NCBI RefSeq assembly: GCF_900129275.1
Contig: NZ_FQUX01000003.1
Span: 124,001 to 188,000 of the forward strand
Direction of reading: 5' to 3'
DNA from: Arenibacter palladensis
GTDB taxonomy: Bacteria > Bacteroidota > Bacteroidia > Flavobacteriales > Flavobacteriaceae
Length of the DNA: 64,000 nucleotides
A program made the translations under genes and the position numbers. The notes beneath the pieces were generated by a model. It ran no database searches and was not told where the DNA came from. It saw only the letters and a program-made list of their open reading frames with translations. Positions 44,497-54,223 of this stretch are shown here, piece by piece (position 1 is the first letter of the stretch; each line of letters begins with the position of its first letter).

Positions 44497-45666
44497 ATGC
44501 CATCCAACAGACGTAAATTTCTTGGTCAATCCCTTGCTTCGGTAGCAGGAATAGCTGCCACTGCCATGATCCCGAACCACATATTTGGCCACAACTTACA
44601 TAATACCTCGAGACCGGAAGAAATCATATTGCCACCCAATAAACCTTCCAGTATTAAAGAATCCATTAAATTTTCCGTAATTGGATTGAACCATGGCCAT
44701 ATTTATGGCATGGTTGACGCCTTACTTACCGGTGGAGGAAGTTTGGTGGCCGTTTATGCCAGAGAGCCCGAACTGTTGCAGCAGTTTACCAAACGCTACC
44801 CCAAGGTGAAAATGGCAAAAAGCGAAAATGAAATTATTGAAGACAATTCAATTCAGCTGGTGGCCAGCGCCGCCATTCCTGTAGAAAGGGCGCCAATTGG
44901 AATTCGTGTTATGAAGTCCGGTAAAGATTTTATGGCGGACAAGCCCGGCATAATTACTTTGGAACAATTGGACGAGGTAAAAAAAGTACAAAGGGAAACG
45001 CAGCACATTTATTCCATAATGTATAGCGAACGTTTAGGCAATCCGGCCTCCATAAAAGCTGGGGAATTGGTCAGCGCCGGGGCCATAGGTAAGGTGGTGC
45101 AAACTATAGGACTGGGACCGCACCGAATGCGTCCTGAATCCCGTCCCGACTGGTTTTTCGACCCCAACAAGGCAGGAGGCATTCTATGTGACATAGGCTC
45201 GCACCAGTGTGACCAATTTCTATTTTATACCAACTCCAAACAAGCAGATGTAAATTTTTCCCAAATAGGGAATTTTAATAATACCCACAATCCCGAATAT
45301 CAGGATTTCGGGGATATGAGCGTGAGGAGTTCCCATGCTACCGGCTACATAAGAATCGACTGGTTTACTCCAGAGGGTCTAGGAACTTGGGGAGATGGGC
45401 GTACCTTCATCCTGGGAACTGAAGGCTATATTGAAATGAGAAAATACATCGACATTGCAGGTCGCGAGGGAGGTAATCACCTATTTTTAGTGAATCAAAA
45501 AGAAACAAAATATTACGATTGTTCCAATATCTATATGCCCTATGGAGAACAATTGGTAAACGATGTGGTGCACCGTACGGAAACGGCCATGACTCAGGAA
45601 CATTGTTTCCTTGCTACGGAATTGGCGCTGACCGGACAAAAAATGGCACATAAGATCAATGTATAA
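44497..45666 (+). CDS. Tat-exported Gfo/Idh/MocA oxidoreductase
   Basis: 389 residues. A twin-arginine signal, SNRRKFLGQSLASVAGIAA (3-21), precedes a Rossmann domain (from KFSVIGLNHGHIYGM) and the C-terminal alpha/beta domain. The EKP-like catalytic motif appears as MADKPG, and ICDIGSH-like DIGSHQCDQF contributes the active-site histidine. Exported members in Bacteroidota act on sugars, for example glycoside-opening via 3-keto intermediates. A GH105 gene is 0.7 kb downstream, making a joint carbohydrate role possible. Confidence 0.9.
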   Translation: MPSNRRKFLGQSLASVAGIAATAMIPNHIFGHNLHNTSRPEEIILPPNKPSSIKESIKFSVIGLNHGHIYGMVDALLTGGGSLVAVYAREPELLQQFTKRYPKVKMAKSENEIIEDNSIQLVASAAIPVERAPIGIRVMKSGKDFMADKPGIITLEQLDEVKKVQRETQHIYSIMYSERLGNPASIKAGELVSAGAIGKVVQTIGLGPHRMRPESRPDWFFDPNKAGGILCDIGSHQCDQFLFYTNSKQADVNFSQIGNFNNTHNPEYQDFGDMSVRSSHATGYIRIDWFTPEGLGTWGDGRTFILGTEGYIEMRKYIDIAGREGGNHLFLVNQKETKYYDCSNIYMPYGEQLVNDVVHRTETAMTQEHCFLATELALTGQKMAHKINV

Positions 45667-45698
45667 ACTACATCAATAATCACATACAATTGATTTAA

Positions 45699-46100
45699 AT
45701 GAGTGGAGAAACCAATATATCCAAACTAATAAATGAAATGACCCCTGTTTTGAACCAAGGGGAATATGTATTTTCTACGGTACATAACTTGGATCGTATT
45801 GATAGAAAGGATACCATCTGTGAATTCACGGAAAATGAAGGGACTACAATAGTAATCGAAAAAAACAAAGCGGACCAATTAAAGCTGCCCTATGAATATG
45901 TAGCCGCATGGATTACCTTAAAAGTTCATTCCTCACTGGAAGCAGTAGGACTTACCGCCGTGTTTTCAACTGCATTGGCAAAAAACAATATAAGCTGTAA
46001 TGTTATAGCCGGTTATTATCACGACCATATTTTTGTAGATACAAAGGATTCGGAAAAGGCCATGCTCGTTTTAGCCAACTTATCCAATACCTCAACCTAA
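45699..46100 (+). CDS. ACT-domain-like protein (CASTOR/DUF2241 type)
   Basis: 133 residues with two ACT-type repeats: [15 protein letters not shown] and an ACT fold at about 60-130 ([20 protein letters not shown], then [17 protein letters not shown]). Small ligand-binding proteins of this form are related to amino acid sensors. It is 32 bp after the oxidoreductase gene, likely co-transcribed; its ligand is unknown. Confidence 0.85.
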   Translation: MSGETNISKLINEMTPVLNQGEYVFSTVHNLDRIDRKDTICEFTENEGTTIVIEKNKADQLKLPYEYVAAWITLKVHSSLEAVGLTAVFSTALAKNNISCNVIAGYYHDHIFVDTKDSEKAMLVLANLSNTST

Positions 46101-46363
46101 CGGACTCCCTCGAGACTACTACGCCCCTACCCCCTATTTCCTCCATTAAAGTCCGGATTATATTTTTATCAAAATTGCATCATTTCTACAATAACGCCAT
46201 AATATTCATTCAATTAAAAAGATTTTAACTGAATATTTATTATTATTGATAACTGTAACCTTGGGCAATAGTTTTCACGAAATATCAAGTGCCTTTGGAA
46301 ATGATAAATCGGAGACCATTTATTGTTTTAACAATTAATCAACCATTTAAATTTATCCAATCA

Positions 46364-47476
46364 ATGAAAAGAACAGCCATTTTTACATCACTATTAATAT
46401 TTGCATTTTCCTCCCTCACTCAAGCCCAAGATATAAAGCCGACGGAAGTTAAAAAAATCATGGAGAAAGTGGCCGATTGGCAGATAGACAATTACCAAGG
46501 GCTGTACAGTGGACATGATAAGCCGCATCATCCATTGGACTGGACCAATGGCGCCTTGTATGTAGGAATGGTAAAATGGGCCGCCATGGCCGAAACCGAC
46601 AAATATTATGAGTGGCTTAAAGATATTGGACAAAAACATGAATGGCAATTGCACCGTAGAAAATACCATGCCGATGATCATACTGTTGGCCAGCTATATA
46701 TTGATCTTTACAGGAAGTATCAGGACAAGGAAATGATAGAACCCACCAAAGAGCAGTTTAATTTTATCATGTACCATCCCTCATTAAGCTCCCTACATTG
46801 GAAGACTCCCTATCATCAGGATCGTTGGAATTGGTGCGATGCCCTTTTTATGTCACCTCCGGTATGGGCAAAGCTGTACAATGTTACCGGTGAAAAAAAA
46901 TATCTCGATTTCATGATGACCGAATTCAAGGCCACTACCGATTTTCTGTTCGATAAAAAAGAAAACCTATACTATAGGGACGAAAGTTATATGGGCAAAT
47001 TGGACAATGGTACCAAAATATTTTGGGCAAGGGGCAACGGCTGGGTATTTGCCGGACTCGTTAATGTCATGAACGAATTGGATCCAAAAAGCAAGGAGTA
47101 CAAATATTTCCTGAATATTTACAAAAAAATGGCTGCCAAATTACTAGATATCCAAACTCCCGAAGGCCACTGGGCCATGAGCCTATTGGGGCAGAAATAT
47201 TACCCAACTCCAGAAACCAGTGGAACCTCTTTTAATGTATACGGTTTGGCTTGGGGCATAAACCAAGGCATATTGGATAAGGCCACCTACACCCCTGCAG
47301 TACAAAAGGGATGGAACGCCTTGGTGGGCCATGTTACCAGTGAAGGAATGTTGGGATATGTTCAGCCTATTGGTGCTGCACCTGGGAAGGCCTGGGCGGA
47401 CAAAACCGAAGTCTATGGCACAGGAGCCTTTCTTAGCGCCGGTTCTGAAATTTATAAGTTGTACGGAGGAAAATAA
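46364..47476 (+). CDS. GH105 unsaturated rhamnogalacturonyl hydrolase-like glycosidase
   Basis: 370 residues from ATG 46364, which gives a proper signal peptide (1-22, SSLTQAQ); the longer frame from 46289 adds 25 codons that would spoil it. GH88/105 (alpha/alpha)6-barrel motifs: HADDHTVGQLYIDLY (102-116, with the conserved aspartates), NWCDALFMSPP (156-166) and WARGNGW (221-227). The family removes unsaturated uronic acids left by polysaccharide lyases. No SusC/D pair or lyase is near. Confidence 0.93.
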   Translation: MKRTAIFTSLLIFAFSSLTQAQDIKPTEVKKIMEKVADWQIDNYQGLYSGHDKPHHPLDWTNGALYVGMVKWAAMAETDKYYEWLKDIGQKHEWQLHRRKYHADDHTVGQLYIDLYRKYQDKEMIEPTKEQFNFIMYHPSLSSLHWKTPYHQDRWNWCDALFMSPPVWAKLYNVTGEKKYLDFMMTEFKATTDFLFDKKENLYYRDESYMGKLDNGTKIFWARGNGWVFAGLVNVMNELDPKSKEYKYFLNIYKKMAAKLLDIQTPEGHWAMSLLGQKYYPTPETSGTSFNVYGLAWGINQGILDKATYTPAVQKGWNALVGHVTSEGMLGYVQPIGAAPGKAWADKTEVYGTGAFLSAGSEIYKLYGGK

Positions 47477-47601
47477 GGCACCCGTAATTATATCTTAAAA
47501 ATTATTTTAGGTTAATTCTTAAAGTAGTAGAAGCAAAAACTTGTTGATACGGGTCATTGCAATGGCTTTTAATGCTATAATTTTATGTACTTTACAATGG
47601 G

Positions 47602-48717
47602 ATGAAAAGAAGCTTGGTCCAGTTTAGGAATAGCCGGTTACGGGGATTTATAAGAAAACATGAGAAATATGCTCCCATCCTATTTTTCATCGGCGGGTTT
47701 ATTTTTGACACCCTTACCTTAGGACGCATAGATAGGCTGTATGACCTTAGTGTACTGTGCCTGCACATGACTTCCTTAACCATTACACTTTACCTTTATA
47801 ACCTAGCGGATGATGGCAAATGGAACAACACCGTACTAGAAAGGTTTAAGGAATATTATCCGTTGGCCATACAATTTTTCTTCGGTGGACTTTCCAGTGC
47901 CTACGTAATTTATTACTCACGTAGCGTATCCATGTCCAAAACCGTTTTCTTCCTGATCATTCTACTCGTCTTATTATTTGCCAATGAAATTTTAAAAAAA
48001 AGAATATCCAATAAGTACTTACAGTTCAGTGTATATTTCTTTATCAGTTTTACCTTTTTCACCTTTATGGTTCCCGTGTTGATCAAAGAAATGAGCCCCG
48101 ATATTTTTATACTCTCGGGTCTAATTAGTTTAATTAGCACCTTGGCACTAATTGCTATTATTTATCGTGCAAGTCCCAGCACAAGGTCCGAAATACATTT
48201 GGGAAAACTTATGGGAATAGTGTTTTCCATTTACCTAATAATCAATATATTCTATTTTTTCAGGCTTATCCCACCGGTACCCCTTGCCTTGAGCAACGGT
48301 ATTGTTGCGCACCAGGTCAAGGTAGAAAACAACAACTATCTTGTTACCTATGAAACGGATGAATGGTACGTATTTTGGAGAAAGCACAGACTGAAATTTA
48401 TTCAGAAGCCCAATGAAGATGTCTATGTTTTTTCGTCCATATTTGCGCCGACCAGTTTAAAGAAATCGGTATTTCATCGCTGGAAATGGTATAATGATGC
48501 AACCCAGGAATGGGAAATTATTGAGGATATTGGCTATGACATTACCGGCGGTAGGGACGGCGGTTACCGCGGTTATACCTATAAGAACAATTTAGTTGAG
48601 GGCTTGTGGAAAGTGGAGGTTCTTACCCAGGAAGAACTGGTTTTGGGCATAATAGATTTTGAGGTAATCACCAGTGATACCTTGCAACCAAAGAGATTGA
48701 CACAGAAAATATTCTGA
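47602..48717 (+). CDS. DUF2914 membrane protein
   Basis: 371 residues. Seven hydrophobic helices (roughly 25-240, in paired arrangement) are followed by a soluble C-terminal DUF2914 domain (about 260-365: YVFSSIFAPTSLKKSVFHRW, GGRDGGYRGYTYK, GLWKVEVLTQEELVLG). The domain is a beta-sandwich found on envelope proteins of unknown function. Own spacers on both sides, so it is likely monocistronic. Confidence 0.87.
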   Translation: MKRSLVQFRNSRLRGFIRKHEKYAPILFFIGGFIFDTLTLGRIDRLYDLSVLCLHMTSLTITLYLYNLADDGKWNNTVLERFKEYYPLAIQFFFGGLSSAYVIYYSRSVSMSKTVFFLIILLVLLFANEILKKRISNKYLQFSVYFFISFTFFTFMVPVLIKEMSPDIFILSGLISLISTLALIAIIYRASPSTRSEIHLGKLMGIVFSIYLIINIFYFFRLIPPVPLALSNGIVAHQVKVENNNYLVTYETDEWYVFWRKHRLKFIQKPNEDVYVFSSIFAPTSLKKSVFHRWKWYNDATQEWEIIEDIGYDITGGRDGGYRGYTYKNNLVEGLWKVEVLTQEELVLGIIDFEVITSDTLQPKRLTQKIF

Positions 48718-48930
48718 CCCTTGGTGTTACTGTTTATGTCCGTTTTACCAAAGAAAGTGCCCCACAGATAGAATAAATTTCTAGAGAACATTCCTGTAAA
48801 GAATATATTTTTTAAGCTTTATAAACCAGCATTTTTTCCACATGTTGAAATAATGTGCAAAAAACATACATTTTTTTGTATCCTTTTGAGCAAGATTTGG
48901 TCTCCTTAATAAACATAAAATCTTTTAGTA

Positions 48931-49044
48931 ATGAATAATTGTAAATGTACCCAATGCGAATGTACCAAATGTACTTGTGTAAACTGTTTGGAAAAAAACT
49001 GTCCATGCAGCAAATGCGATTGCAATAAATGTGAATGTTGTTAA
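48931..49044 (+). CDS. Metallothionein-like Cys-rich peptide (37 aa)
   Basis: ATG 48931 to TAA 49042-49044. Of 37 residues 14 are cysteine (4, 6, 9, 11, 14, 16, 19, 24, 26, 29, 31, 34, 36, 37), with the unit C-x-C-x2-C-x-C exactly at 4-11 and 24-31. Lys, Thr, Asn and acidic residues fill the rest; there is almost no hydrophobic residue. Such a pattern cannot arise by chance in this AT-rich DNA and is that of a metal-thiolate cluster protein. Hypothesis: it binds Zn, Cd or Cu(I), or buffers thiols. It stands 42 bp before a cysteine-rich sigma factor, same strand. Too short for routine gene calling. Confidence 0.8.
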   Translation: MNNCKCTQCECTKCTCVNCLEKNCPCSKCDCNKCECC

Positions 49045-49047
49045 AAA

Positions 49048-49073
49048 AAGGTTGGTCTTTTAAGGCCAACCTT
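49048..49073 (+). terminator. Strong hairpin between the Cys-rich peptide and the sigma factor
   Basis: AAGGTTGGTCTT (49048-49059) pairs with AAGGCCAACCTT (49062-49073), 12 pairs with one G-U. There is no T-run after it on the + strand; an A-run precedes it. It ends 13 bp before the sigma start, so it may attenuate or control translation of the sigma gene instead of simply ending the first transcript. Confidence 0.6.
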
Positions 49074-49086
49074 GTATATTATATGC

Positions 49087-49614
49087 ATGAAGATTGAAAC
49101 GGCAGACATTTGGAAAAAGCACCATACTGAAATCTACTTTTTTATTTTAAAAAAAGTGAGGGGTGAAGAAGCTACGAGGGAAATAATCCAGAATGTCTTC
49201 CTAAAGATCCATCAAAGCATTGCTTCCCTGAAAGATATTGCCAAAGTTAGGGCTTGGGTGTTTGCAATTGTTAGGAATGAAATAGCCAATCACTATAACC
49301 TAGCTCCCACTACCATACCCTTGGCTTCTCATGAATTTTCACCCAATAACGATAGCTATCAGGGTTTCTGTTGTTTTGATCGTTTTGTAACCAATTTGCC
49401 TGAGCCGTATAAGGAAGTGGTGGAATTGGTCTACTTGCAGGGCAAGACCCAAATCCAAGTGGCAGAGGTGCTGAACATTAGCCTGGCCAACGTTAAAGCA
49501 AGAATTAGACGGGCCAAATCACTTCTTATCCATAATTTTAATGCTTGCTGTAAATTTGAAATAAACAATGATGGCAAGCTCGTTGGGGATTCCAATTGCA
49601 GTATTTGTAATTAG
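49087..49614 (+). CDS. SigZ-type RNA polymerase sigma factor with Cys-rich tail
   Basis: 175 residues from ATG 49087 (MKIETADIW); five upstream codons would overlap the hairpin. Region 2 lies at about 10-72 (REIIQNVFLKIHQSI) and region 4 at about 100-150 (YKEVVELVYLQGKTQIQVAE, NVKARIRRAK). Cysteines occur as C95-C96, C154-C155 and C171-x2-C174, the last four forming a tail as in SigZ-type sigma factors. A thiol- or metal-sensing role for these pairs is a hypothesis. No anti-sigma gene is adjacent. Confidence 0.88.
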   Translation: MKIETADIWKKHHTEIYFFILKKVRGEEATREIIQNVFLKIHQSIASLKDIAKVRAWVFAIVRNEIANHYNLAPTTIPLASHEFSPNNDSYQGFCCFDRFVTNLPEPYKEVVELVYLQGKTQIQVAEVLNISLANVKARIRRAKSLLIHNFNACCKFEINNDGKLVGDSNCSICN

Positions 49615-49730
49615 AGCTCACTATTTTCGATGGTCTCTAATAATGGACGAATGTTCAAGATTTGTTATCTTAGACAAAGCACAGATTTGATTTATGAGCA
49701 AATTATTTTGCTGGCTAAGATTACTTAATA

Positions 49731-50426
49731 ATGAAGATCCAGGAACTTACCTTATATACTACCAACATAGAGAGCCAATCCGAGTTTTACTCTCAAGTTT
49801 TGGGATTGAAAATAGTGAAGAAATCGCCGAAAATTATTTCTTTTCAAGTTGGCAAAACCCTACTCCATTTTAAATTTAAAAAAACAGCTACCCCATACCA
49901 TTTCGCTATCAATATCCCAGCAAACAAAGAGGAAGAAGCATTGCATTGGCTTAAGTCCAGACGTTCTATATTGAAGGACGGCCAGGATGAAATTATCGAT
50001 TTTAGGGCATGGAATGCCAAAGCCATCTACTTCTATGATCAGGATCTAAATATTGTAGAACTTATAGCCCGCAAAAACCTGAAAAATGAATCAGATCAAA
50101 AATTTGGACCGGAGCAATTTCTGGAAATATCCGAAATTGGAGTGCCTACAAGGGATATTGAAAATGTATTTAGTATCTTAAGTGGCGTTATGGAAATTGA
50201 GATCTATGACGGAGGGTTTGGAAATTTTTGTGCCATTGGGGATGAAACCGGTTTGTTCATCTGCATTAACAGGGACCATAAAAAATGGTACCCTACCAAC
50301 GATAAAGCCTTTGCTTCCAACTTTGAACTAGTATTGCAGGAAAAAGGTAAACAGTACCATGTAGAGTTCAACAATGAAAGCATAAAGGTCGCTGGCCTTA
50401 ATAATCCAAACACCCAGAAAAAATGA
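49731..50426 (+). CDS. Two-domain VOC protein
   Basis: 231 residues with two VOC modules. The first starts with QELTLYTTNIESQSEFYSQV and ends in IYFYDQDLNIVELIARK; the second begins at EISEIGVPTRDIENVF and ends near LVLQEKGKQYHVEF. The second is shorter and degraded. Dioxygenase, glyoxalase or binding functions all fit. It is followed after 7 bp by a small membrane gene, forming a pair. Confidence 0.87.
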   Translation: MKIQELTLYTTNIESQSEFYSQVLGLKIVKKSPKIISFQVGKTLLHFKFKKTATPYHFAINIPANKEEEALHWLKSRRSILKDGQDEIIDFRAWNAKAIYFYDQDLNIVELIARKNLKNESDQKFGPEQFLEISEIGVPTRDIENVFSILSGVMEIEIYDGGFGNFCAIGDETGLFICINRDHKKWYPTNDKAFASNFELVLQEKGKQYHVEFNNESIKVAGLNNPNTQKK

Positions 50427-50433
50427 TAGGCCA

Positions 50434-50631
50434 ATGCGAAAAATAAACTATCCCCTGCTTTTAATTATTGCCAGTACCATACTGATCATTGTGAATTTCA
50501 TCAACTCTTGGGATAAAATGGACTTTGGATTTTGGGGCCGGATTATATCATTGATACTGTTGATTCTTGCCATGGTAATTACAATTCGCGAAACCAAAAA
50601 GAATAAGGAAAAAAGAGGATATAAGAAGTAG
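50434..50631 (+). CDS. Small membrane protein
   Basis: 65 residues with two hydrophobic helices (about 6-23 and 33-52) and a basic tail (RETKKNKEKRGYKK). It begins 7 bp after the VOC gene and is likely in the same transcript. No family recognised; the positive tail predicts a cytoplasmic C-terminus. Confidence 0.65.
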   Translation: MRKINYPLLLIIASTILIIVNFINSWDKMDFGFWGRIISLILLILAMVITIRETKKNKEKRGYKK

Positions 50632-50750
50632 GACAAATAATAAAAGGGCCAAATACATAACGAGTGATGAATACTAAAAAACAAACTGTTACCTATTAAA
50701 CCCTTTGAAAAAAATAGCAAATATCCCTAAAAACATATAACTAAAATTTT

Positions 50751-51560
50751 ATGATCATAGACGTCCACACACATATCAACAACTACCATGAAGACCGGGT
50801 AGTCTCCTTGGAAGAATGCCTAAACCTACTAACCGAAACCATGCAGGAAAATAAGGTAGATTATTCTTTGGTACTATCTTCCTATAAAGTAAACGAACAT
50901 AGACCCAGTACCAAGAAGGTCGTGGAAGCTATTAGTGGACGGGATAATCTTGGCGTGGTTGCTGGCATCAGTTATTTAAATTACACGCACAGGGACTTAA
51001 GGGAAATAAGTGAATTTTTAGATGAGGGCCTAATCAAAGGCTTAAAACTTTACCCAGGCTATGAGCCCTTTTACCCCAATGACAAAAGGCTGCAGGTGGT
51101 CTATGATATGGCGGTAGAATACGACATTCCCGTGATGTTTCATTCCGGGGACACCTATTCCCCTACGGGAAGGATCAAATACTCCCATCCTATCCACATA
51201 GATGATGTAGCCGTAGATTTTCCTGATCTTAAAATAGTCATCTGCCATGTAGGCAATCCTTGGATCAAAGACTGCATGGAAGTAGTGTACAAGAACAAAA
51301 ATGTCTACAGTGATGTCTCTGGTCTAGTATTGGGCAATTTCTCCTATAAATTTGAAAGATTCATGAAAAACGAATTGGAGGAAATGATTACCTATGCCGG
51401 GAATCCGCAGTATCTGTTATACGGTACCGACTGGCCCATTTCCAATATGCACTCCTATCTCAACTTTATGAAGCAATTGGAACTTCCCGAAGAAAAAAAG
51501 GAGCTAATCCTATGGAAGAATGCTGCCGATCTTTTTAAAATAGATGTGTCCAAACTTTAA
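50751..51560 (+). CDS. Amidohydrolase-family (TIM-barrel) protein
   Basis: 269 residues, cytoplasmic. H6-x-H8 in MIIDVHTHINN, VMFHSGDTYSP, KIVICHVGNPW and the terminal aspartate in YGTDWPISN are the metal and catalytic residues of amidohydrolase_2. Members are lactonases, decarboxylases or hydrolases. ATG start; 119 bp after the small membrane gene. Confidence 0.9.
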   Translation: MIIDVHTHINNYHEDRVVSLEECLNLLTETMQENKVDYSLVLSSYKVNEHRPSTKKVVEAISGRDNLGVVAGISYLNYTHRDLREISEFLDEGLIKGLKLYPGYEPFYPNDKRLQVVYDMAVEYDIPVMFHSGDTYSPTGRIKYSHPIHIDDVAVDFPDLKIVICHVGNPWIKDCMEVVYKNKNVYSDVSGLVLGNFSYKFERFMKNELEEMITYAGNPQYLLYGTDWPISNMHSYLNFMKQLELPEEKKELILWKNAADLFKIDVSKL

Positions 51561-51867
51561 ACAAGGCTACTACTCTATTGTTATCTTAAATTCCAGCTTT
51601 TACATTCGTAGATCACAAACAAGCACTACATAACACACCACCGAAAACTACAGCGCATCAAAAATGTTAAAACCAAACGGCCGAATTTGTGCTAAATCAA
51701 AAATAAATGAATATCTTATAGGTAGGTAATCGCTTTAAGAGATTGCGCATACATAAACTGCCAATAATTTTATTCATTTCCCTAAAGTGCAAATGGCAAG
51801 TTCTAAATTGCTCAGATCTTAAAGGCTTTAAGTCAATTCATTTCAGCCCTTTTAATAGAAAATAGGT
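51561..51867. other. Non-coding spacer before the SLC12-type gene
   Basis: 307 bp with no gene. AT-rich near 51690-51800; no clear repeat or hairpin. Presumably holds the promoter of the 51868 gene. Confidence 0.4.
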
Positions 51868-54045
51868 ATGGCCAAGAAAACTTTTGGGACTTTTGCAGGG
51901 GTCTTTACACCTACCACCCTAACCATATTGGGTGTTATTATGTATATACGTCAACCTTGGGTAGTTGGCAATGCAGGGGTTATGGGAGCCTTGGGCATAG
52001 TTTTATTATCCGTTGCCATCACCTTAACAACGGCCCTTAGTCTTTCTTCCATTACCACCAACATTAGAATAGGCAGTGGTGGTGCCTTTAGTTTAATTTC
52101 ACAGTCCTTGGGACTGGAAATTGGAGGAGCTATAGGAATTCCTTTTTATTTTGCCCAATCCATAGCTGTAGCCATGTATATTTTCGGTTTCAGGGAAGGT
52201 TTACAAACATTAACCCCGGACATTAATCCATTAATACTGGATTTGGCCATTTTTGCGGTGGTAATGGGCATTGCCTTTATCAGTACCAGTTTCGCTTTTA
52301 AAATTCAATTCGTAATATTGGGCATCATTGTTTTATCCCTGGTTTCCATCTACGGTGCCCTATTTGTAAATGAATTGAATTTTAATATTGAATGGATAGG
52401 ACAATATCCTGGTTCTGTAGAAAATGATTTTAGCGGATCTTCCTTTTGGATTGTATTTGCAGTATTTTTCCCAGCGGTCACCGGGGTTATGGCGGGGGCA
52501 AACATGTCCGGCGATCTTACCAATCCAAGAAAAAGTATTCCTGTAGGTACCATATCTTCCGTAATAATTACCACTATAATCTATATCAGCTTAATTTTTG
52601 TTGCAGCCGTCATCGCCTCCCCAGATGAATTGGCCAAAAATTATAATGTTTTTATAGACAAGGCCCTTTTTGGACCCATTGTCCTAGCTGGACTTTTGGG
52701 TGCTACCCTCTCCTCTGCCCTAGGCTCGTTTGTGGGGGCGCCAAGGATATTATTGGCCTTGGGAGAAAAAAACATACTTCCAAAAAGCAAGGAACTTGCC
52801 AAAAAATCCAAAAAAGGGGAGCCCGTCAATGCCATGTTAATTACTGCAGGATTGGTACTATTTGGTATCTCGCTTCGAAATTTAAATACCATTGCCCCAT
52901 TGCTTACCATGTTCTTCATGATCACCTATGCTATGGTAAATATAGTGGCCCTGGTAGAACAGACTTTGGGATTGCCCAGTTATAGGCCTACCCTGAAAAT
53001 TCCGATAATTATCCCAGCAATCGGGGCCTTTGGATCTATTGCCATTATGTTTGTATTGAATGTGATCGTAGCCTTGTTTTCCTTGATTTTTATAGTGATC
53101 TTCTATCTCTATCTGGTTAAAATGAACATTAAATCGGCGGCAGGAGACTCCAGGAGCGGTCTGTTTACGGCCTTGGCAGAATGGGCCACCAAAAAGACAA
53201 ATAGCCTAAGACAGGAACGGGAAGTAAGATCATGGCGGCCCGATTTGTTGATTCCGGTCACCATGCCCAAAGAACTTAGAAGTTCCTTTAAGCTAATCCA
53301 TTCCATAATATACCCCAAAGGCTCCGTAAAGATATTGGCCCTTAGAAATGAAAATGAGACGGATCAGAGAAACATGGAAAACTTTCTTAAAAACGCTGTG
53401 AAGAAATTTAAGGAGAGTGACCTGTCCGTTTCCTATTCCGTAATAGATAACACAGATTTCAATACCACCGTAAATGTGAGTATGCAATCCTTAAATGCCG
53501 CTTTCTTTAAACCAAACATTATTTTCATCAGTATAGACACCGCCACCTCCAATTTGTCCTATTACAACAAACTAATAGCCGATACAAAGAAGAATAATTT
53601 TGGGATGATTATTTACATTCCCTTTGCCACGGCAAGTCTGGCCATTGAAAAAAGTATCAATTTGTGGATGACCAATATTCCGGCGGACTGGAAGGAAACC
53701 TTTAGTGTAAATAACAATAACCTATCTGCCTTGACCTCCCTTCTAATTTGCCGTAACTGGAAAGGCAACATTGATGTGCATATACTAAATAATAATCCCA
53801 ATTTGATATTTGGAGAGAATGATATTGAAGATTTAAAGACGATGGTACGGTTCCCAAAACGAACCACCATCAAAATACACGAGGGAAATCTACTCGAAAA
53901 CGTAGCCAAGGAAAAAAATGCGGATGTCAATATTTTTAATATAGAGCCTGGTGTGACCATTGATGACATGGTCAAAATTGTAAATGATTCCAGAATATCG
54001 GCCGTTTTTTGTTCCGATTCCGATTTTGAAAATGTATTGGTATAG
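51868..54045 (+). CDS. SLC12-like cation-chloride/amino acid transporter
   Basis: 725 residues. Twelve helices (about 10-430) with the APC-fold signature of SLC12 proteins: FTPTTLTILGVIMYIRQPWV (13-32) and TGVMAGANMSGDL in helix 6. A large soluble C-terminal domain (about 440-725) follows, as in Na-K-Cl and K-Cl cotransporters, and is often regulatory. Substrates could be K+, Na+ and Cl- or amino acids; bacterial members are little studied. Large single gene. Confidence 0.88.
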   Translation: MAKKTFGTFAGVFTPTTLTILGVIMYIRQPWVVGNAGVMGALGIVLLSVAITLTTALSLSSITTNIRIGSGGAFSLISQSLGLEIGGAIGIPFYFAQSIAVAMYIFGFREGLQTLTPDINPLILDLAIFAVVMGIAFISTSFAFKIQFVILGIIVLSLVSIYGALFVNELNFNIEWIGQYPGSVENDFSGSSFWIVFAVFFPAVTGVMAGANMSGDLTNPRKSIPVGTISSVIITTIIYISLIFVAAVIASPDELAKNYNVFIDKALFGPIVLAGLLGATLSSALGSFVGAPRILLALGEKNILPKSKELAKKSKKGEPVNAMLITAGLVLFGISLRNLNTIAPLLTMFFMITYAMVNIVALVEQTLGLPSYRPTLKIPIIIPAIGAFGSIAIMFVLNVIVALFSLIFIVIFYLYLVKMNIKSAAGDSRSGLFTALAEWATKKTNSLRQEREVRSWRPDLLIPVTMPKELRSSFKLIHSIIYPKGSVKILALRNENETDQRNMENFLKNAVKKFKESDLSVSYSVIDNTDFNTTVNVSMQSLNAAFFKPNIIFISIDTATSNLSYYNKLIADTKKNNFGMIIYIPFATASLAIEKSINLWMTNIPADWKETFSVNNNNLSALTSLLICRNWKGNIDVHILNNNPNLIFGENDIEDLKTMVRFPKRTTIKIHEGNLLENVAKEKNADVNIFNIEPGVTIDDMVKIVNDSRISAVFCSDSDFENVLV

Positions 54046-54223
54046 AAAAACCGACCACACTTTTTACAATACTTCATACAGACATCAAGCTCCAAAATGG
54101 AACCAAAATTGTTTGCCCCGACGCTGCCAATAGCTGTCACAGTGCTTAAATTGAAACCTTGAATTCTTTCACATTTCACTAAAAATGAGTATCTTAGAAT
54201 AGGTAACATTTAATACAACAATT

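Noticed and set aside
46289..46363. Longer start for the GH105 gene
   Set aside because: The extra 25 codons would place a basic, mixed segment before the signal peptide that begins at 46364.
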